A program made the translations under genes and the position numbers. Shown piece by piece: positions 42,874 through 56,269 of a stretch of DNA of 64,000 nucleotides. Every line of letters starts with the position of its first letter. The stretch's first letter is position 1. Origin of the DNA: Sycon ciliatum (lineage: Eukaryota > Porifera > Calcarea > Leucosolenida > Sycettidae); assembly GCF_964019385.1 (NCBI RefSeq), contig NC_088655.1, positions 23,951,576 through 24,015,575 of the forward strand. Reading direction: 5' to 3'. The notes under the pieces were generated by a model. The model searched no databases and had not been told where the DNA came from. It worked only from the letters and a program-made list of their open reading frames with translations.

Positions 42874-44497
42874 ACCGGATGTGTATTAGCAAGGTTTGTA
42901 AAAATAGTGTGAACTTGGTGTCAGTACAGTATTATGATGTCCATTGTGCATTGGGTTTAGAATGGCCAAGAAGTTTAGTCATGACTGACACTGAAGTATC
43001 GAAACGATAGTATAAAAGCTTTCTGCACCAGTAGTTACTGTTAGTCGCCTATGGTAAGCGCATCAGGGCCGGCCTGTGAATTGAGATTCCCTGAATGTCG
43101 GTGGAGCGGGGATTCGTACAACTGAGCCCAATCAAAAATGGATCCAGTGATTGGAGGCACAGTATTGTACGACTCACTGCGTGCGACTTTAATCGCGTAT
43201 GCCATTGGCCCGACCTTTTTGCCAATTTTCCACATTTTCCCTTGCTACTGTAGATGTTTCGTTATACATGTAGAGCGCGCTAGCGGCCAACTGGACAAGT
43301 CACTTTTAAAAGGTGGCAGACTACCCAAAATTCGCTGAAAAAAAAGTAATTTGTAAATTCAGATTGAGTGCTACGTCAGTTGAAAGAGCTTGAATAGGTG
43401 CAAATTCTCTGAAAATTGTGTCCCGATCTGACTAGCCGTTCAAGAGTTATGGCCTAAAATGTGCCCTTGCAAGGATAGACTTTCTTGTTGCACGCTGTCA
43501 TTTGTTGGCAGCACTGTATTTGAATGTGAGCAGACCGTGCGCAACTTGTCGTATCATGGAAACACGCGAAAGTGTGCAGAATTTTGTTCCAAGTCCAAAA
43601 AATCACGTTTTTGAGCGCCGTGCAGCAGGACTTTTGCACAAGCACGCGGCAAGTCAAAAAAATCACGTTTTTGAGCCACGTATTGGGCTGCACGGCGGCA
43701 GGACTTTTGCCAGCACCCTCGTGACGTTGCAGATATGTGGCTTGATAATTGTAGTTGACGTTGATTTATCGACTACTAGCACTAGCACTTCAGATGACCA
43801 GCTTACTCTGTTTTGTTATTGTATCACGGCACTTTGCACTCTGCTCTTTTCTGCTCTCTTCCTTAGCCCTAAATCTTCGTCCTTTGGGCGCGCAATATGT
43901 TTCTCCTTTCGGTACAAAACCGGGGTGCTTTTGCCCACCTACATGATTGTATTAGCCATTCAACAAAATCAACCTTCTGAACTTCACTGAAGAGAGTTCT
44001 ATACCCGGCGGTAGTCGCCGAGACACCTGTATGAAGGGACTGAGTACAAAATGGATGTGTCGCTTTCTTGAAAGTCTTCTGTGGCAACTACTTGTCAAGG
44101 TTGGCTGGTGAGCGCCGTTGTGGAATCATGGTGGTTGATGGAGACAGCAAATACTCAGTTTCTTGAATCTATCAATCGTCAGGCAAAGTAACAAACTGAG
44201 GCAGGGCTGTAGTGTGTTAGTTCACTACAAGACTGACACACTCAGCCACAGAACAGGGCACAGAAAAAGGAAATCGCCATGATTGTGTGAAGGTGAGTGA
44301 GAGTGTACTGTACATGTTCTTCTCAGTACATGTGCATGGATGTCGTCCCATTCTGTCCGATTATCCTCCACCCAGGCCGTCACAACAAGCTCTTTCCCGT
44401 GCCAAGGCCTCCAGGATATCGACATCATCAGATTCTTTCACTCCAGACTCCAGTGACCGTATATGGTAATGTCTTTGCACCTAGCAACACGCTGGTA
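42874..44497 (+). repeat. Satellite unit 18 (1624 bp, type B)
   Basis: 'catgattgtattag' and 'ggagacagcaaat' are shared only with the right part of unit 6. Private marks are 'gcaaggtttg', 'aaggatagac' and 'gatttatcgac'. Confidence 0.95.
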
Positions 44498-46325
44498 ACC
44501 GGATGTGTATTAGCAGTGTTTGTAAAAATAGTGTGAACTTGGTGTCAGTACAGTATTATGATGTCCATTGTGCATTGGGTTTAGAATGGCCAAGAAGTTT
44601 AGTCATGACTGACACTGAAGTATCGAAACGATAGTATAAAAGCTTTCTGCACCAGTAGTTACTGTTAGTCGCCTATGGTAAGCGCATCAGGGCCGGCCTG
44701 TGAATTGAGATTCCCTGAATGTCGGTGGAGCGGGGATTCGTACAACTGAGCCCAATCAAAAATGGATCCAGTGATTGGAGGCACAGTATTGTACGACTCA
44801 CTGCGTGCGACTTTAATCGCGTATGCCATTGGCCCGACCTTTTTGCCAATTTTCCACATTTTCCCTTGCTACTGTAGATGTTTCGTTATACATGTAGAGC
44901 GCGCTAGCGGCCAACTGGACAAGTCACTTTTAAAAGGTGGCAGACTACCCAAAATTCGCTGAAAAAAAAGTAATTTGTAAATTCAGATTGAGTGCTACGT
45001 CAGTTGAAAGAGCTTGAATAGGTGCAAATTCTCTGAAAATTGTGTCCCGATCTGACTAGCCGTTCAAGAGTTATGGCCTAAAATGTGCCCTTGCAAGGAA
45101 AGACTTTTTTGTTGCACGCTGTCATTTGTTGGCAGCACTGTATTTGAATGTGAGCAGACCGTGCGCAATTTGTCGTATCATGGAAACACGCGAAAGTGTG
45201 CAGAATTTTGTTCCAAGTCCAAAAAATCACGTTTTTGAGCGCCGTGCAGCAGGACTTTTGCACAAGCACGCGGCAAGTCAAAAAAATCACGTTTTTGAGC
45301 CACGTATTGGGCTGCACGGCGGCAGGACTTTTGCCAGCACCCTCGTGACGTTGCAGATATGTGGCTTGATAATTGTAGTTGACGTTGATTTAGTGACTAC
45401 TGGCACTAGCACTTCAGATGACCAGCTTACTCTGTTTTGTTATTGTATCACGGCACTTTGCACTCTGCTCTTTTCTGCTCTCTTCCTTAGCCCTAAATCT
45501 TCGTCCTTTGGGCACGTTTTTGAGCCACGTATTGGGCTGCACGGCGGCAGGACTTTTGCCAGCACCCTCGTGACGTTGCAGATATGTGGCTTGATAATTG
45601 TAGTTGACGTTGATTTAGTGACTACTAGCACTAGCACTTCAGATGACCTGCTTACTCTGTTTTGTTATTGTATCACGGCACTTTGCTCTCTTCCTTAGCC
45701 CTAAATCTTCGTCCTTTGGGCGCGCAATATGTTTCTCCTTTCGGTACAAAACCGGGGTGCTTTTGCCCACCTACATGTATTAGCCATTCAACAAAATCAA
45801 CCTTCTGAACTTCACTGAAGAGAGTTCTATACCCGGCGGTAGTCGCCGAGACACCTGTATGAAGGGACTGAGTACAAAATGGATGTGTCGCTTTCTTGAA
45901 AGTCTTCTGTGGCAACTACTTGTCAAGGTTGGCTGGTGAGCGCCGTTGTGGAATCATGGTGGTTGATGGAGAAAGCAAATACTCAGTTTCTTGAATCTAT
46001 CAATCGTCAGGCAAAGTAACAAACTGAGGCAGGGCTGTAGTGTGTTAGTTCACTACAAGACTGACACACTCAGCCACAGAACAGGGCACAGAAAAAGGAA
46101 ATCGCCATGATTGTGTGAAGGTGAGTGAGAGTGTACTGTACATGTTCTTCTCAGTACATGTGCATGGATGTCGTCCCATTCTGTCCGATTATCCTCCACC
46201 CAGGCCGTCACAACAAGCTCTTTCCCGTGCCAAGGCCTCCAGGATATCGACATCATCAGATTCTTTCACTCCAGACTCCAGTGACCGTATATGGTAATGT
46301 CTTTGCACCTAGCAACACGCTGGTA
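44498..46325 (+). repeat. Satellite unit 19 (1828 bp, type B, with internal duplication)
   Basis: Partner of unit 7, with the same duplication junction. Confidence 0.95.
45288..45720 (+). repeat. Tandem partial duplication inside unit 19
   Basis: The copies are 45288-45512 and 45513-45720, with the same junction and same 17-bp deletion in the second copy as in unit 7. This shows one origin before the block duplication. Confidence 0.85.
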
Positions 46326-47944
46326 ACCGGATGTGTATTAGCAGTGTTTGTAAAAATAGTGTGAAGTTGGTGTCAGTACAGTATTATGATGTCCATTGTG
46401 CATTGGGTTTAGAATGGCCAAGAAGTTTAGTCATGACTGACACTGAAGTATCGAAACGATAGTATAAAAGCTTTCTGCACCAGTAGTTACTGTTAGTCGC
46501 CTATGGTAAGCGCATCAGGGCCGGCCTGTGAATTGAGATTCCCTGAATGTCGGTGGAGCGGGGATTCGTACAACTGAGCCCAATCAAAAATGGATCCAGT
46601 GATTGGAGGCACAGTATTGTACGACTCACTGCGTGCGACTTTAATCGCGTATGCCATTGGCCCGACCTTTTTGCCAATTTTCCACATTTTCCCTTGCTAC
46701 TGTAGATGTTTCGTTATACATGTAGAGCGCGCTAGCGGCCAACTGGACAAGTCACTTTTAAAAGGTGGCAGACTACCCAAAATTCGCTGAAAAAAAGTAA
46801 TTTGTAAATTCAGATTGAGTGCTACGTCAGTTGAAAGAGCTTGAATAGGTGCAAATTCTCTGAAAATTGTGTCCCGATCTGACTAGCCGTTCAAGAGTTA
46901 TGGCCTAAAATGTGCCCTTGCAAGGAAAGACTTTTTTGTTGCACGCTGTCATTTGTTGGCAGCACTGTATTTGAATGTGAGCAGACCGTGCGCAACTTGT
47001 CGTATCATGGAAACACGCGAAAGTGTGCAGAATTTTGTTCCAAGTCCAAAAAATCACGTTTTTGAGCGCCGTGCAGCAGGACTTTTGCACAAGCACGCGG
47101 CAAGTCAAAAAAATCACGTTTTTGAGCCACGTATTGGGCTGCACGGCGGCAGGACTTTTGCCAGCACCCTCGTGACGTTGCAGATATGTGGCTTGATAAT
47201 TGTAGTTGACGTTGATTTAGTGACTACTAGCACTAGCACTTCAGATGACCAGCTTACTCTGTTTTGTTTTTGTATCACGGCACTTTGCACTCTGCTCTTT
47301 TCTGCTCTCTTCCTTAGCCCTAAATCTTCGTCCTTTGGGCGCGCAATATGTTTCTCCTTTCGGTACAAAGCCGGGGTGCTTTTGCCCACCTACATGTATT
47401 AGCCATTCAACAAAATCAACCTTCTGAACTTCACTGAAGAGAGTTCTATACCCGGCGGTAGTCGCCGAGACACCTGTATGAAGGGACTGAGTACAAAATG
47501 GATGTGTCGCTTTCTTGAAAGTCTTCTGTGGCAACTACTTGTCAAGGTTGGCTGGTGAGCGCCGTTGTGGAATCATGGTGGTTGATGGAGAAAGCAAATA
47601 CTCAGTTTCTTGAATCTATCAATCGTCAGGCAAAGTAACAAACTGAGGCAGGGCTGTAGTGTGTTAGTTCACTACAAGACTGACACACTCAGCCACAGAA
47701 CAGGGCACAGAAAAAGGAAATCGCCATGATTGTGTGAAGGTGAGTGAGAGTGTACTGTACATGTTCTTCTCAGTACATGTGCATGGATGTCGTCCCATTC
47801 TGTCCGATTATCCTCCACCCAGGCCGTCACAACAAGCTCTTTCCCGTGCCAAGGCCTCCAGGATATCGACATCATCAGATTCTTTCACTCCAGACTCCAG
47901 TGACCATATATGGTAATGTCTTTGCACCTAGCAACACGCTGGTA
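46326..47944 (+). repeat. Satellite unit 20 (1619 bp, type B)
   Basis: Partner of unit 8 ('ttttgtttttgtatc', 'caaagccggg'). The poly-A run near 46793 is one base shorter. It has gaagttgg near the start where unit 8 has gaacttgg. Confidence 0.95.
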
Positions 47945-49560
47945 ACCGGATGTGTATTAGCAGTGTTTGTAAAAATAGTGTGAACTTGGTGTCAGTACAG
48001 TATTATGATGTCCATTGTGCATTGGGTTTAGAATGGCCAAGAAGTTTAGTCATGACTGACACTGAAGTATCGAAACGATAGTATAAAAGCTTTCTGCACC
48101 AGTAGTTACTGTTAGTCGCCTATGGTAAGCGCATCAGGGCCGGCCTGTGAATTGAGATTCCCTGAATGTCGGTGGAGCGGGGATTCGTACAACTGAGCCC
48201 AATCAAAAATGGATCCAGTGATTGGAGGCACAGTATTGTACGACTCACTGCGTGCGACTTTAATCGCGTATGCCATTGGCCCGGCCTTTTTGCCAATTTT
48301 CCACATTTTCCCTTGCTACTGTAGATGTTTCGTTATACATGTAGAGCGCGCTAGCGGCCAACTGGACAAGTCACTTTTAAAAGGTGGCAGACTACCCAAA
48401 ATTCGCTGAAAAAAAAGTAATTTGTAAATTCAGATTGAGTGCTACGTCAGTTGAAAGGGCTTGAATAGGTGCAAATTCTCTGAAAATTGTGTCCCGATCT
48501 GACTAGCCGTTCAAGAGTTATGGCCTAAAATGTGCCCTTGCAAGGAAAGACTTTTTTGTTGCACGCTGTCATTTGTTGGCAGCACTGTATTTGAATGTGA
48601 GCAGACCGTGCGCAACTTGTCGTATCATGGAAACACGCGAAAGTGTGCAGAATTTTGTTCCAAGTCCAAAAAATCACGTTTTTGAGCGCCGTGCAGCAGG
48701 ACTTTTGCACAAGCACGCGGCAAGTCAAAAAAATCACGTTTTTGAGCCACGTATTGGGCTGCACGGCGGCAGGACTTTTGCCAGCACCCTCGTGACGTTG
48801 CAGATATGTGGCTTGATAATTGTAGTTGACGTTGATATAGTGACTACTAGCACTAGCACTTCAGATGACCAGCTTACTCTGTTTTGTTATTGTATCACGG
48901 CACTTTGCACTCTGCTCTTTTCTGCTCTCTTCCTTAGCCCTAAATCTTCGTCCTTTGGGCGCGCAATATGTTTCTCCTTTCGGTACAAAACCGGGGTGCT
49001 TTTGCCCACCTACATGTATTAGCCATTCAACAAAATCAACCTTCTGAACTTCACTGAAGAGAGTTCTATACCCGGCGGTAGTCGCCAAGACACCTGTATG
49101 AAGGGACTGAGTACAAAATGGATGTGTCGCTTTCTTGAAAGTCTTCTGTGGCAACTACTTGTCAAGGTTGGCTGGTGAGCGCCGTTGTGGAATCATGGTG
49201 GTTGATGGAGAAAGCAAATACTCAGTTTCTTGAATCTATCAATCGTCAGGCAAAGTAACAAACTGAGGCAGGGCTGTAGTGTGTTAGTTCACTACAAGAC
49301 TGACACACTCAGCCACAGAACAGGGCACAGAAAAAGGAAATCGCCATGATTGTGTGAAGGTGAGAGTGCACTGTACATGTTCTTCGCAGTACATGTGCAT
49401 GGATGTCGTCCCATTCTGTCCGATTATCCTCCACCCAGGCCGTCACAACAAGCTCTTTCCCGTGCCAAGGCCTCCAGGATATCGACATCATCAGATTCTT
49501 TCACTCCAGACTCCAGTGACCATATATGGTAATGTCTTTGCACCTAGAAACACGCTGGTA
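47945..49560 (+). repeat. Satellite unit 21 (1616 bp, type C)
   Basis: Partner of unit 9 ('gagagtgcactg'). Private 'gaaagggcttg' and 'gatatagtgac'. Confidence 0.95.
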
Positions 49561-51178
49561 ACCGGATGTGTATTAGCAGTGTTTGTAAAAATAGTGTGAA
49601 CTTGGTGTCAGTACAGTATTATGATGTCCATTGTGCATTGGGTTTAGAATGGCCAAGAAGTTTAGTCATGACTGACACTGAAGTATCGAAACGATAGTAT
49701 AAAAGCTTTCTGCACCAGTAGTTACTGTTAGTCGCCTATGGTAAGCGCATCAGGGCCGGCCTGTGAATTGAGATTCCCTGAATGTCGGTGGAGCGGGGAT
49801 TCGTACAACTGAGCCCAATCAAAAATGGATCCAGTGATTGGAGGCACAGTATTGTACGACTCACTGCGTGCGACTTTAATCGCGTATGCCATTGGCCCGG
49901 CCTTTTTGCCAATTTTCCACATTTTCCCTTGCTACTGTAGATGTTTCGTTATACATGTAGAGCGCGCTAGCGGCCAACTGGACAAGTCACTTTTAAAAGG
50001 TGGCAGACTACCCAAAATTCGCTGAAAAAAAAGTAATTTGTAAATTCAGATTGAGTGCTACGTCAGTTGAAAGAGCTTGAATAGGTGCAAATTCTCTGAA
50101 AATTGTGTCCCGATCTGACTAGCCGTTCAAGAGTTATGGCCTAAAATGTGCCCTTGCAAGGAAAGACTTTTTTGTTGCACGCTGTCATTTGTTGGCAGCA
50201 CTGTATTTGAATGTGAGCAGACCGTGCGCAACTTGTCGTATCATGGAAACACGCGAAAGTGTGCAGAATTTTGTTCCAAGTCCAAAAAATCACGTTTTTG
50301 AGCGCCGTGCAGCAGGACTTTTGCACAAGCACGCGGCAAGTCAAAAAAATCACGTTTTTGAGCCACGTATTGGGCTGCACGGCGGCAGGACTTTTGCCAG
50401 CACCCTCGTGACGTTGCAGATAATATGTGGCTTGATAATTGTAGTTGACGTTGATTTAGTGACTACTAGCACTAGCACTTCAGATGACCAGCTTACTCTG
50501 TTTTGTTATTGTATCACGGCACTTTGCACTCTGCTCTTTTCTGCTCTCTTCCTTAGCCCTAAATCTTCGTCCTTTGGGCGCGCAATATGTTTCTCCTTTC
50601 GGTACAAAACCGGGGTGCTTTTGCCCACCTACATGTATTAGCCATTCAACAAAATCAACCTTCTGAACTTCACTGAAGAGAGTTCTATACCCGGCGGTAG
50701 TCGCCAAGACACCTGTATGAAGGGACTGAGTACAAAATGGATGTGTCGCTTTCTTGAAAGTCTTCTGTGGCAACTACTTGTCAAGGTTGGCTGGTGAGCG
50801 CCGTTGTGGAATCATGGTGGTTGATGGAGAAAGCAAATACTCAGTTTCTTGAATCTATCAATCGTCAGGCAAAGTAACAAACTGAGGCAGGGCTGTAGTG
50901 TGTTAGTTCACTACAAGACTGACACACTCAGCCACAGAACAGGGCACAGAAAAAGGAAATCGCCATGATTGTGTGAAGGTGAGAGTGTACTGTACATGTT
51001 CTTCGCAGTACATGTGCATGGATGTCGTCCCATTCTGTCCGATTATCCTCCACCCAGGCCGTCACAACAAGCTCTTTCCCGTGCCAAGGCCTCCAGGATA
51101 TCGACATCATCAGATTCTTTCACTCCAGACTCCAGTGACCATTATGGTAATGTCTTTGCACCTAGAAATACGCTGGTA
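49561..51178 (+). repeat. Satellite unit 22 (1618 bp, type C)
   Basis: Partner of unit 10 ('gaccattatgg' with 'agaaatacg'). A private 3-bp gain makes 'gcagataatatgtgg'. Confidence 0.95.
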
Positions 51179-52794
51179 ACCGGATGTGTATTAGCAGTGT
51201 TTGTAAAAATAGTGTGAACTTGGTGTCAGTACAGTATTATGATGTCCATTGTGCATTGGGTTTAGAATGGCCAAGAAGTTTAGTCATCACTGACACTGAA
51301 GTATCGAAACGATAGTATAAAAGCTTTCTGCACCAGTAGTTACTGTTAGTCGCCTATGGTAAGCGCATCAGGGCCGGCCTGTGAATTGAGATTCCCTGAA
51401 TGTCGGTGGAGCGGGGATTCGTACAACTGAGCCCAATCAAAAATGGATCCAGTGATTGGAGGCACAGTATTGTACGACTCACTGCGTGCGACTTTAATCG
51501 CGTATGCCATTGGCCCGGCCTTTTTGCCAATTTTCCACATTTTCCCTTGCTACTGTAGATGTTTCGTTATACATGTAGAGCGCGCTAGCGGCCAACTGGA
51601 CAAGTCACTTTTAAAAGGTGGCAGACTACCCAAAATTCGCTGAAAAAAAAGTAATTTGTAAATTCAGATTGAGTGCTACGTCAGTTGAAAGAGCTTGAAT
51701 AGGTGCAAATTCTCTGAAAATTGTGTCCCGATCTGACTAGCCGTTCAAGAGTTATGGCCTAAAATGTGCCCTTGCAAGGAAAGACTTTTTTGTTGCACGC
51801 TGTCATTTGTTGGCAGCACTGTATTTGAATGTGAGCAGACCGTGCGCAATTTGTCGTATCATGGAAACACGCGAAAGTGTGCAGAATTTTGTTCCAAGTC
51901 CAAAAAATCACGTTTTTGAGCGCCGTGCAGCAGGACTTTTGCACAAGCACGCGGCAAGTCAAAAAAATCACGTTTTTGAGCCACGTATTGGGCTGCACGG
52001 CGGCAGGACTTTTGCCAGCACCCTCGTGACGTTGCAGATATGTGGCTTGATAATTGTAGTTGACGTTGATTTAGTGACTACTAGCACTAGCACTTCAGAT
52101 GACCAGCTTACTCTGTTTTGTTATTGTATCACGGCACTTTGCACTCTGCTCTTTTCTGCTCTCTTCCTTAGCCCTAAATCTTCGTCCTTTGGGCGCGCAA
52201 TATGTTTCTCCTTTCGGTACAAAACCGGGGTGCTTTTGCCCACCTACATGTATTAGCCATTCAACAAAATCAACCTTCTGAACTTCACTGAAGAGAGTTC
52301 TATACCCGGCGGTAGTCGCCAAGACACCTGTATGAAGGGACTGAGTACAAAATGGATGTGTCGCTTTCTTGAAAGTCTTCTGTGGCAACTACTTGTCAAG
52401 GTTGGCTGGTGAGCGCCGTTGTGGAATCATGGTGGTTGATGGAGAAAGCAAATACTCAGTTTCTTGAATCTATCAATCGTCAGGCAAAGTAACAAACTGA
52501 GGCAGGGCTGTAGTGTGTTAGTTCACTACAAGACTGACACACTCAGCCACAGAACAGGGCACAGAAAAAGGAAATCGCCATGATTGTGTGAAGGTGAGAG
52601 TGTACTGTACATGTTCTTCGCAGTACATGTGCATGGATGTCGTCCCATTCTGTCCGATTATCCTCCACCCAGGCCGTCACAACAAGCTCTTTCCCGTGCC
52701 AAGGCCTCCAGGATATCGACATCATCAGATTCTTTCACTCCAGACTCCAGTGACCATATATGGTAATGTCTTTGCACCTAGAAACACGCTGGTA
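51179..52794 (+). repeat. Satellite unit 23 (1616 bp, type C)
   Basis: Partner of unit 11 ('gtcatcactgac', 'gcgcaatttgtc'). Confidence 0.95.
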
Positions 52795-54409
52795 ACCGGA
52801 TGTGTATTAGCAGTGTTTGTAAAAATAGTGTGAACTTGGTGTCAGTACAGTATTATGATGTCCATTGTGCATTGGGTTTAGAATGGCCAAGAAGTTTAGT
52901 CATGACTGACACTGAAGTATCGAAACGATAGTATAAAAGCTTTCTGCACCAGTAGTTACTGTTAGTCGCCTATGGTAAGCGCATCAGGGCCGGCCTGTGA
53001 ATTGAGATTCCCTGAATGTCGGTGGAGCGGGGATTCGTACAACTGAGCCCAATCAAAAATGGATCCAGTGATTGGAGGCACAGTATTGTACGACTCACTG
53101 CGTGCGACTTTAATCGCGTATGCCATTGGCCCGGCCTTTTTGCCAATTTTCCACATTTTCCCTTGCTACTGTAGATGTTTCGTTATACATGTAGAGCGCG
53201 CTAGCGGCCAACTGGACAAGTCACTTTTAAAAGGTGGCAGACTACCCAAAATTCGCTGAAAAAAAAGTAATTTGTAAATTCAGATTGAGTGCTACGTCAG
53301 TTGAAAGAGCTTGAATAGGTGCAAATTCTCTGAAAATTGTGTCCCGATCTGACTAGCCGTTCAAGAGTTATGGCCTAAAATGTGCCCTTGCAAGGAAAGA
53401 CTTTTTTGTTGCACGCTGTCATTTGTTGGCAGCACTGTATTTGAATGTGAGCAGACCGTGCGCAACTTGTCGTATCATGGAAACACGCGAAAGTGTGCAG
53501 AATTTTGTTCCAAGTCCAAAAAATCACGTTTTTGAGCGCCGTGCAGCAGGACTTTTGCACAAGCACGCGGCAAGTCAAAAAAATCACGTTTTTGAGCCAC
53601 GTATTGGGCTGCACGGCGGCAGGACTTTTGCCAGCACCCTCGTGACGTTGCAGATATGTGGCTTGATAATTGTAGTTGACGTTGATTTAGTGACTACTAG
53701 CACTAGCACTTCAGATGACCAGCTTACTCTGTTTTGTTATTGTATCACGGCACTTTGCACTCTGCTCTTTTCTGCTCTCTTCCTTAGCCCTAAATCTTCG
53801 TCCTTTGGGCGCGCAATATGTTTCTCCTTTCGGTACAAAACCGGGGTGCTTTTGCCCACCTACATGTATTAGCCATTCAACAAAATCAACCTTCTGAACT
53901 TCACTGAAGAGAGTTCTATACCCGGCGGTAGTCGCCAAGACACCTGTATGAAGGGACTGAGTACAAAATGGATGTGTCGCTTTCTTGAAAGTCTTCTGTG
54001 GCAACTACTTGTCAAGGTTGGCTGGTGAGCGCCGTTGTGGAATCATGGTGGTTGATGGAGAAAGCAAATACTCAGTTTCTTGAATCTATCAATCGTCAGG
54101 CAAAGTAACAAACTGAGGCAGGGCTGTAGTGTGTTAGTTCACTACAAGACTGACACACTCAGCCACAGAACAGGGCACAGAAAAAGGAAATCGCCATGAT
54201 TGTGTGAAGGTGAGAGAGTACTGTACATGTTCTTCGCAGTACATGTGCATGGATGTCGTCCCATTCTGTCCGATTATCCTCCACCCAGGCCGTCACAACA
54301 AGCTCTTTCCCGTGCCAAGGCCTCCAGGATATCGACATCATCAGATTCTTTCACTCCAGACTCCAGTGACCATTATGGTAATGTCTTTGCACCTAGAAAC
54401 ACGCTGGTA
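52795..54409 (+). repeat. Satellite unit 24 (1615 bp, type C), extra in second block
   Basis: It has no direct partner in the first block. It lies between the partners of units 11 and 12. It has catgactg and gcgcaacttg, unlike its neighbours, and ends 'gaccattatgg' with 'agaaacacg'. 'gagagagtactg' is private. Confidence 0.93.
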
Positions 54410-55607
54410 ACCGGATGTGTATTAGCAGTGTTTGTAAAAATAGTGTGAACTTGGTGTCAGTACAGTATTATGATGTCCATTGTGCATTGGGTTTAGAATG
54501 GCCAAGAAGTTTAGTCATGACTGACACTGAAGTATCGAAACGATAGTATAAAAGCTTTCTGCACCAGTAGTTACTGTTAGTCGCCTATGGTAAGCGCATC
54601 AGGGCCGGCCTGTGAATTGAGATTCCCTGAATGTCGGTGGAGCGGGGATTCGTACAACTGAGCCCAATCAAAAATGGATCCAGTGATTGGAGGCACAGTA
54701 TTGTACGACTCACTGCGTGCGACTTTAATCGCGTATGCCATTGGCCCGGCCTTTTTGCCAATTTTCCACATATTCCCTTGCTACTGTAGATGTTTCGTTA
54801 TACATGTAGAGCGCGCTAGCGGCCAACTGGACAAGTCACTTTTAAAAGGTGGCAGACTACCCAAAATTCGCTGAAAAAAAAGTAATTTGTAAATTCAGAT
54901 TGAGTGCTACGTCAGTTGAAAGAGCTTGAATAGGTGCAAATTCTCTGAAAATTGTGTCCCGATCTGACTAGCCGTTCAAGAGTTATGGCCTAAAATGTGC
55001 CCTTGCAAGGAAAGACTTTTTTGTTGCACGCTGTCATTTGTTGGCAGCACTGTATTTGAATGTGAGCAGACCGTGCGCAATTTGTCGTATCATGGAAACA
55101 CGCGAAAGTGTGCAGAATTTTGTTCCAAGTCCAAAAAATCACGTTTTTGAGCGCCGTGCAGCAGGACTTTTGCACAAGCACGCGGCAAGTCAAAAAAATC
55201 ACGTTTTTGAGCCACGTATTGGGCTGCACGGCGGCAGGACTTTTGCCAGCACCCTCGTGACGTTGCAGATATGTGGCTTGATAATTGTAGTTGACGTTGA
55301 TTTAGTGACTACTAGCACTAGCACTTCAGATGACCAGCTTACTCTGTTTTGTTATTGTATCACGGCACTTTGCACTCTGCTCTTTTCTGCTCTCTTCCTT
55401 AGCCCTAAATCTTTGTCCTTTGGGCGCTCAATATGTTTCTCCTTTCGGTACAAAACCGGGGTGCTTTTGCCCACCTACATGTATTAGCCATTCAACAAAA
55501 TCAACCTTCTGAACTTCACTGAAGAGAGTTCTATACCCGGCGGTAGTCGCCGAGACACCTGTATGAAGGGACTGAGTACAAAATGGATGTGTCGCTTTCT
55601 TGAAAGT

Positions 55608-56215
55608 TGTTACGTTTTCTTACTCTTAGTACTCCCTTGTGCCATTGTTCCAGCAGATGCTGCAGGTGTCGCTGACCTGCACAGTTTGTACGAGTACTTG
55701 TAGATTTATGCAGTGCGTGTCTACAGCTGTATTTGAATGTGTGCGTAGTGCACAGTTTGTAGTTGTCCCCTGGCCCTAGGCCTAGGCCCTGTGCCTGTGA
55801 TACGTGATTGTGGTGCGTGTTAGCTTACACGTGGGAATGCTACGCGCTTTCATGTGACCTGCGTTACTTCCTTCTCACTGTACTTCCTTTTATGCATGTA
55901 TCGCTGGCATATGTGACACGGGCCGGCCGGGCCGGAGTGTGTATTGGTTTTGGAAGCATGTGCCTTTTGTTCTGTGAGTTGTTGTTCGCATGCACATGTT
56001 GCTGGCCGGGTGGTAATGTTTTGGTTCTTGTTGTGTTGGACCTGAGCTCTAGATTCTACAAAGTTTGTAGCTGTTGTGATTTTACTATGTTCCATGGGTC
56101 TGAATAATTGTGTTCTCCGGAGTGGAGTAAAACTGAACTGTGATTCGATTGTGTGCGGAAACCCGGTGTTGACGAAAGTGTGTTGACCTGGGCGCTGAGG
56201 AAAAGTAACATAAAC
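55608..56215 (+). repeat. 5' LTR of second BEL element
   Basis: 608 bp, TGTTACG to ATAAAC. Lacks the 7-bp stretch between TATTG repeats that both LTRs of the first element have. Confidence 0.9.
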
Positions 56216-56233
56216 TGGCACCTCCGACGGGAT
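56216..56233 (+). promoter_or_regulatory. Primer-binding site of second BEL element
   Basis: Begins TGGCACCTCC directly after the LTR. Equivalent to the site in the first copy. Confidence 0.6.
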
Positions 56234-56269
56234 CCTTTTGCCTTTCCGTGGTTGCTGAGAGTCGTCGCC

